A stretch of DNA of 8,830 nt from Clostridia bacterium (GTDB lineage Bacteria; Bacillota_A; Clostridia; Oscillospirales; CAG-272). Below, one piece after another: positions 4,919 through 8,830 of this stretch. Every line of letters starts with the position of its first letter. Position 1 is the first letter of the stretch. The stretch is taken from positions 1 through 8,830 of the forward strand of contig JAFXWT010000229.1 in the NCBI GenBank assembly GCA_017542695.1, in the 5' to 3' direction. Under the pieces are notes generated by a model, which was not told where the DNA came from, did no database searches, and saw nothing but the letters and a program-made list of their open reading frames with translations. The position numbers and the translations under genes were made by a program.

Positions 4919-5146
4919 TTACCTCCGCATTATCAGATCTAGGATTGATTTTACCAGTTCGAGGATCGCCGTGGACGCAACGATCCCCAGCCCCCACTTG
5001 ATCATAGATAAGTCGTGCTTGATCAGAGCGAAGTTCACGGTTCCGTCGTTGAGCCGCGCGTCGATCTCCTTGTGCCGGTCATCACAGGACGTTTGACGCA
5101 CATACCGCTCGTCAAGGCGTTCGATATCGTCGTGGTCAATCGCCAT
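4919..5146 (-). CDS. xhlA-like: XhlA-like phage lysis membrane protein (75 aa)
   Basis: The protein has a charged helical N-terminal half (IDHDDIERLDERYVRQTSCD and on through about residue 47) and a C-terminal membrane helix, about residues 49-71 (MIKWGLGIVASTAILELVKS), ending in two Arg residues. This is the layout of the XhlA family, which sits at the membrane and works with a holin and amidase to lyse cells. It directly follows the holin gene and overlaps its last bases. I chose the ATG at 5146 over a GTG at 5155 because GGTGG is five bases upstream of the ATG. Family assignment is from layout and context, so moderate. Confidence 0.72.
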   Translation of the reverse strand: MAIDHDDIERLDERYVRQTSCDDRHKEIDARLNDGTVNFALIKHDLSMIKWGLGIVASTAILELVKSILDLIMRR

Positions 5147-5408
5147 TCTTTCCACCGCCCTTCTTCAAGAAATTTGCAAAGGCTTCATAAAGTCCGGTGG
5201 ACGCAAGACCAGATACAAGCCCCGCGAGAATCACGGTCGGCGCGAAAGAACCGTGTACCCACACGGACACGATCACACCGAGAATCCCGACGATGAGGGG
5301 GATAAAGCGGTTGACTTTGTCGCCGGGGATGACGTTCTTAACGATATACCCGACGCAGAGGCAGAACGCCAGCGTGATGACTTCGATGTATTCGGTGATG
5401 AATTCCAT
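5136..5408 (-). CDS. Phage holin, Hol44/superfamily V type (90 aa)
   Basis: The protein begins MEFITEYIEVITLAFCLCVG and has three hydrophobic segments: about 8-26, 34-52 (VNRFIPLIVGILGVIVSVWV) and 56-76. It closes with a lysine/glycine-rich tail (KKGGGKNGD). The motifs CLCVGYIVKN, NRFIPLIVGILGV and GLVSGLASTGLYEAF are those of the Hol44-type holins of superfamily V, which form the membrane lesions that let the endolysin out. Start at 5408 has GGAGG seven bases upstream. It follows the amidase by four bases, the usual order of a lysis cassette. Confidence 0.88.
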   Translation of the reverse strand: MEFITEYIEVITLAFCLCVGYIVKNVIPGDKVNRFIPLIVGILGVIVSVWVHGSFAPTVILAGLVSGLASTGLYEAFANFLKKGGGKNGD

Positions 5409-5412
5409 GTTT

Positions 5413-6666
5413 CTACCTCCGTAACCATTCAATGATTTTTTCGAGAATTGCGATGAGAAGTTCCGTGAACGAATGCTTTTTCTCGACCATGACGGGTTCA
5501 AGTTCCAGTGTGTCATACTTGTACGGATCATCATCCGCAAGTGGTTCCTTCTCTTCCGGCGGCTCGTTGACCGGTTCCTCGCCGGGTTCGGGTTCCGGTT
5601 CAGGTTCCACCGGTTCCGGTATAGGTTCCGGCGTTGGCTCTGTTACCGGTTCAGGTTCCGGGGCGGGAGCTGGCTCTTCGACCGGCTCCGGTTCGGGCGT
5701 AGGTTCAGCAATCGGTTCGGCTGCGGTGATGAGCGGGTCCGCCCAGATGATCAGCGCGTCGATATTGTGACCGAGGATCCCCGCGTAACCGTTGTCGTGG
5801 TCGTTTTCCTCGTATCCATTCACCGCAGGGAGCCATCCGTCTTTTGTGGTATGTGCTTGGTAATGCAACGTGGTGACGTCGCTACGGATCATAAATCCGT
5901 CAATGGGTGTACCGATCAGCCCGGCATAGTCCTCTGTGTTCTTCACCTCCGGTAGCCATCCGGACGGCACGTGCGCACGATAAAAGAGGTTCCCGGCGGA
6001 CGCCTTAGCCAGCACACCGGAAATCGGATTGCCGATCACGCCCGCGTATCCGTTATCGGGATCGCTTTGATCCGCACCGTCTACCGGCGGGAGCCATCTG
6101 CCGTCGTTTACCTGATATGAGATAGACACCGGCGTCACGACCATTCCGCCGCCGCCCTGCTTCTGCGTGATGCGGTCATTGGCGTGCCGAACGATGTCAT
6201 CCATCCGGGAGAGCATATACGGTCCGGGACACGCCGTAGCGGAATACATCTGATGCCACGTCAAATTTCTCCCTTTTTCGTAAAAACCGAGACCGTTGCG
6301 AATGGCAATGTCCGCCAAAAGCTCCGTCAGGGACGCGATCGTAGCGTCGGAAACGTGCCAGTCGCCACCGCGCTCATCGTTGGAACACTCGATTGTGACG
6401 GAGCGGATGTTTGAATCCCAATTCCCATCCGCCCACGCGGTATCGCTCTCGCTCACGTACTGTGCGATTTCGCCCTCATATCCGATACCGTAGTGAGCAG
6501 ACCCCTCTCTTCCGGGCACTGCGAAGATATCCCCGCAGCGACGAGCGGTCAGGACACCAGCCATGTGATGCAGCGTGACCTTCTCGATCCTTTGACCTTC
6601 TCTGCCTTTTGTGTAATTCCCGACACAAGCCGGATATTTTTCTTTTGCCAAATCGGATCCGATCAT
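5413..6666 (-). CDS. N-acetylmuramoyl-L-alanine amidase endolysin with ChW-like repeats (417 aa)
   Basis: Residues about 25-165 are an Amidase_2 domain that cleaves the peptide from the sugar in peptidoglycan. Zinc ligands are visible: H33 in VTLHHM, H138 in TWHQM and C146 in TACPG. Residues about 182-310 hold two to three repeats with GRWLP..., GWLPEV and GWLPAV followed by YAG..G.PI, similar to clostridial ChW wall-binding repeats. From 315 to 376 lies a Pro/Glu-rich linker with many PEPEP units, and the protein ends in a short amphipathic helix, TELLIAILEKIIEWLRR. There is no signal peptide, consistent with release through the holin. Start at 6666 has TAAGGAGG four bases upstream. The tail is unusual compared with simple amidase plus binding-domain enzymes. 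Confidence 0.93.
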   Translation of the reverse strand: MIGSDLAKEKYPACVGNYTKGREGQRIEKVTLHHMAGVLTARRCGDIFAVPGREGSAHYGIGYEGEIAQYVSESDTAWADGNWDSNIRSVTIECSNDERGGDWHVSDATIASLTELLADIAIRNGLGFYEKGRNLTWHQMYSATACPGPYMLSRMDDIVRHANDRITQKQGGGGMVVTPVSISYQVNDGRWLPPVDGADQSDPDNGYAGVIGNPISGVLAKASAGNLFYRAHVPSGWLPEVKNTEDYAGLIGTPIDGFMIRSDVTTLHYQAHTTKDGWLPAVNGYEENDHDNGYAGILGHNIDALIIWADPLITAAEPIAEPTPEPEPVEEPAPAPEPEPVTEPTPEPIPEPVEPEPEPEPGEEPVNEPPEEKEPLADDDPYKYDTLELEPVMVEKKHSFTELLIAILEKIIEWLRR

Positions 6667-6675
6667 ATTGCCTCC

Positions 6676-8280
6676 TTAAAGCGCAGAAACGTCAAGATAA
6701 ACAAAAGGCGTATTCCCGCGTTCGGACAGCAATTTTTCAACAGTTGCAGAGGATAAAGATGTATCCTTCAGATGAATACCCTTGACAAGACGATTTCCGA
6801 TGTAGAACGTATTGTTATTGGATAGCGTATCGCTTGAATTCAACGAGGCTTGCGTGTAGAGCGGAGAGAGGACTGTTCTCAATCCTCCTGCGGCGGTAAT
6901 CTTATTGTAGAGCGTGAGCAAATCGCCCGAATCCATTGTCCCCTTGAACAACGCCTTGGACGAATCATAAGACCATTTAGTATATGGGATATCACTCAGC
7001 TTGAATGTCTTCCAAATCGGGTTAATGTTGACTTTCCCGTTCGCGTCCGGCGTCAGCTCCGTGCCGTTGACCTTCACCCCTTGGATAACACCGGGATCCC
7101 CCTGGGGTCCTATGACATTACCGGCATCGATATCCGCTCCTTCTGAAAGCGAAAGGATCAGATGACCGTTATTATCCACTTCTGCCCCGGTAACACTGAC
7201 GCCGTCAGCACCGTCGGCTCCGTCTGCACCGTCTGCTCCGAGAACGTATCCGGCGTCAAGATCGTTTCCGTCGGATAGGGTCACGATCAGGTGACCGTTC
7301 GCGTCCACGGAAGCGTTTTCAACGCTGATCCCGTCGATCCCGTCTGCACCGTCTGCTCCGAGAACGTATCCGGCGTCGATCTCTTTTCCATCCGTGAGTA
7401 CGATCATCAGATCCCCTGTATCGATTTCGTCTTCTCTCACATAGGCATTCGATACCCCAACTCCGGGCGCGCCGGGAGCACCCTTTTGCGCAAGAAGCGC
7501 CCAATATCTGGTATCGGACGGATTATGAGCAGACGATGCTTCCGCGTTGATGTAAACATAAGAGGACCCTTGATAGGTCACGATATCAAGCAGAGAGTAT
7601 TCCGTCGCGCCCGAGTATTCCCCGAGAAAGACAGGCGCCGCCTTTCCGGTTACGTTCAGCGTTTGTGCATTTTGGCGCTGGAAAGAGAGCGCTCCGGTGG
7701 ACGGATTGATGGATGCAGAATCGAGAACTTTTCCTTCTGCTTCTGCTGCTGCGGAGTTTGCAGCAGATGCGGCATCATTGGCGGCAGAAGCCTTTGCATT
7801 CGCTAGGGATGCGGCATCATTGGCGGCAGATATTGCGCCATTCATATCAGTCAGTTTGTTTGCGATGGCTGGGTATGAATCGGTATCTGCAACAGAAGAT
7901 TCGATCGTTGAAAGCGAATCTGACACAACAATACAGAAAGCGGGGGAGCGCAGAATCGGATACTCTTGGTTTTCATCAGGCAGAATGCTGAATTCCAGTT
8001 CGCATACGATCTCTCCGGCGTAGAGCGTGAGATCGGATGGAATCGTATACGATAAAACGCCGGATGAAATTGTGCATTCATCTACAAACTTGATCCCGTT
8101 AGGCTTTACGCAGTGAATCGCGCAGGAATACCCGTCGAGGTCGACAGAATCCCCGCCGTTTGTAATTAAAAAATCCAAAACACGAGCATTGCTTTCGCCT
8201 CGCTTTGCGCCAAAGACGACTTGCTGTACTCCTTCTTTGGCAACATCAAGTGAGACGTATTGGGTTACCGGTACGCTCAT
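6676..8280 (-). CDS. BppU-type receptor-binding / baseplate upper protein with collagen-like repeats (534 aa)
   Basis: Residues about 1-125 match the BppU N-terminal fold (ITNGGDSVDLDGYSCAIHCV, DECTISSGVLSYTIPSDLTL). A small Ala/Asn/Ser-rich coiled-coil-like stretch follows (150-183). Residues about 214-266 (FLGEYSGATEYSLLDIVTYQ, then WALLAQKG) resemble the small carbohydrate-binding modules found in phage fibres and chitinases. Then come collagen-like Gly-X-Y runs (267-275, 308-318, 348-361, 391-399) alternating with 40-residue beta units (DANGHLIVTLSDGNDLDAGY). A unique C-terminal domain (about 420-534) is the likely receptor contact. The protein attaches the phage to the host surface. GGGGGAAG lies four bases before the ATG. 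It is followed by the endolysin after nine bases. Confidence 0.88.
   Translation of the reverse strand: MSVPVTQYVSLDVAKEGVQQVVFGAKRGESNARVLDFLITNGGDSVDLDGYSCAIHCVKPNGIKFVDECTISSGVLSYTIPSDLTLYAGEIVCELEFSILPDENQEYPILRSPAFCIVVSDSLSTIESSVADTDSYPAIANKLTDMNGAISAANDAASLANAKASAANDAASAANSAAAEAEGKVLDSASINPSTGALSFQRQNAQTLNVTGKAAPVFLGEYSGATEYSLLDIVTYQGSSYVYINAEASSAHNPSDTRYWALLAQKGAPGAPGVGVSNAYVREDEIDTGDLMIVLTDGKEIDAGYVLGADGADGIDGISVENASVDANGHLIVTLSDGNDLDAGYVLGADGADGADGADGVSVTGAEVDNNGHLILSLSEGADIDAGNVIGPQGDPGVIQGVKVNGTELTPDANGKVNINPIWKTFKLSDIPYTKWSYDSSKALFKGTMDSGDLLTLYNKITAAGGLRTVLSPLYTQASLNSSDTLSNNNTFYIGNRLVKGIHLKDTSLSSATVEKLLSERGNTPFVYLDVSAL
7220..7377 (-). repeat. 120-base in-frame tandem repeat in the receptor-binding protein gene
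   Basis: A 38-base stretch at 7220-7257 recurs exactly at 7340-7377, 120 bases away, which is 40 codons. It encodes the DAGYVLGADGADG part of a repeated unit of beta strands plus collagen-like segment. A third, more diverged unit lies at about 7110-7200. The exact identity in DNA, not only in protein, indicates a recent duplication or gene conversion. Confidence 0.85.
7766..7830 (-). repeat. 42-base repeat coding an Ala-rich helical stretch
   Basis: A 23-base sequence at 7766-7788 is exactly repeated at 7808-7830, 42 bases away, which is 14 codons or two heptads. It encodes repeats of SAANDAAS in residues about 150-175 of the receptor-binding protein, as expected for a trimeric coiled-coil stalk. 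Confidence 0.8.
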
Positions 8281-8336
8281 TTTTCTTCCCCCTTTTTCTA
8301 AATCGTATCATAAGAGTTTTCAGTTTCACACCCACC

Positions 8337-8362
8337 CTAGAGGGAGCGCTTGCCCCCTCTAG
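8337..8362 (-). other. Hairpin between structural gene and receptor-binding protein gene
   Basis: CTAGAGGG (8337-8344) and CCCTCTAG (8355-8362) form a perfect eight-pair stem with a ten-base loop. The TAG stop of the upstream gene lies inside the stem. No T tract follows on the minus strand, so it is not a standard intrinsic terminator; an RNA-processing or expression-level signal is possible. A TATGAT that could be a -10 box lies a few bases further on, but no fitting -35 box is present. Confidence 0.5.
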
Positions 8363-8830
8363 TCTTCATCGGCCGCCTTTTTCCATTCCGCGATCATATT
8401 GTCGATCTCCCGGAGGCTGTCATAGGCGCCAGTCCGATACAGAAAGTCGCGAATCTTGCGCATCTCTTCGGTATCGCCTGCCAAGTACGCAGACTGATAA
8501 AGTGGCTTGTAGCGATTCGTAAGAGCCGTTCGAAGAGCGGTTTTTGCTTTCTTTTTGGCTTCCTTCTCGGACAGTTTTTCGTCTTTCTCCCGGTATTCGT
8601 CAGTTTTTTTCTGTACGAATTCGGACGCAATGTTGCTGATACGCGCGAAATCTCCGTCCGTGTATGCGGAATACATACGACCGGCTTCCTGCTTTCCGGT
8701 GCGATCAATGCCAGCCTCGTAGGAAAGAAATTCTCCTTCGGCAATATCCTGAATGTGAAGCGCGATCCCTTGTGCGATTTTCTTCGCGTTCTTGATTGGC
8801 AGACCAAACATAGGCTGAACGAAATCGATC
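8359..8830 (-). CDS. C-terminal part of a larger phage structural-type protein (partial)
   Basis: The frame is open to the right edge, so the ATG at 8811 is probably internal and the true start is beyond the window. The visible part is helical and charged, with a Lys/Glu-rich stretch (YREKDEKLSEKEAKKKAKTA) and an end resembling KPLYQSAYLAGDTEEMRKIR...FLYRTGAYDSLREID. I recall this ending from very large internal virion or tail-like proteins of Clostridia phages that have no fixed name. Position upstream of a receptor-binding protein supports a virion or tail role, and the ending rules out a short stand-alone gene only by analogy. The stop TAG at 8359-8361 sits inside the hairpin at 8337-8362. 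Confidence 0.6.
   Translation of the reverse strand, partial: IDFVQPMFGLPIKNAKKIAQGIALHIQDIAEGEFLSYEAGIDRTGKQEAGRMYSAYTDGDFARISNIASEFVQKKTDEYREKDEKLSEKEAKKKAKTALRTALTNRYKPLYQSAYLAGDTEEMRKIRDFLYRTGAYDSLREIDNMIAEWKKAADED

Noticed and set aside
5580..5715. Regular short repeats that look like a CRISPR or satellite array
   Set aside because: They lie in frame within the endolysin gene and code for the Pro/Glu linker; units are short and have no spacers.
5473..5955. Plus-strand open frames with Gly/Ser or Arg/Phe repeats opposite the endolysin
   Set aside because: They are complements of the Pro/Glu-rich linker codons and have no ribosome site.
8296..8330. Promoter for the receptor-binding protein gene (TATGAT)
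   Set aside because: No -35 box at 16-18 bases; kept only as a note under the hairpin.

Overview
The window reads as the late end of a temperate-phage or prophage genome from a gut-type Firmicute (class Clostridia). This rests on the gene families: a BppU-type receptor-binding protein, an Amidase_2 endolysin with ChW-like wall-binding repeats, a Hol44-type holin, an XhlA-like protein, and a set of small proteins of a kind I recall from Clostridia phages and prophages. Base composition is moderately GC-rich by eye. All three stop codons end apparently intact genes, so the standard bacterial code applies. Every gene I can support is on the minus strand, so transcription runs from high to low coordinates.

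Region 1 (8830 to 4304) is the end of the structural/lysis transcript. In order it holds the C-terminus of a larger structural-type protein (cut by the window edge), a 534-aa receptor-binding or baseplate upper protein, a 417-aa amidase endolysin, a holin, an XhlA-like membrane protein, a one-pass membrane protein, a 31-aa basic microprotein and a 68-aa helix-turn-helix protein. Genes are packed with gaps or overlaps of a few bases. The exception is a 78-base gap with a hairpin before the receptor-binding protein. A rho-independent terminator closes the unit.

Region 2 (4303 to 1359) begins with a second terminator. It then holds a six-gene cassette: a papain/C39-like cysteine protease candidate, a Pro/Gln-rich protein, a 71-aa Gln/Met-rich protein, a 272-aa Gly-rich protein with a membrane-like segment and a Cys-rich tail, a 152-aa beta-rich protein, and a 139-aa charged protein. 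A strong terminator follows. None of the six is a known replication, packaging or head protein. Their job is unknown, and this is the least explained part of the window.

Region 3 (1346 to about 140) is an IS30-family insertion sequence with a good sigma-70 promoter. Its transposase frame is cut by one in-frame TAA between the N-terminal DNA-binding helices and the catalytic part. The DDE residues remain intact.

Region 4 (about 140 to 1) holds a hairpin, another terminator and a near-consensus sigma-70 promoter (TTGACG, 17 bases, TATAAT) that drives a gene beyond the left edge.

Together, regions 1 and 2 suggest host adsorption and lysis modules followed by an accessory cassette, with an insertion element lodged in the intergenic space behind the cassette.
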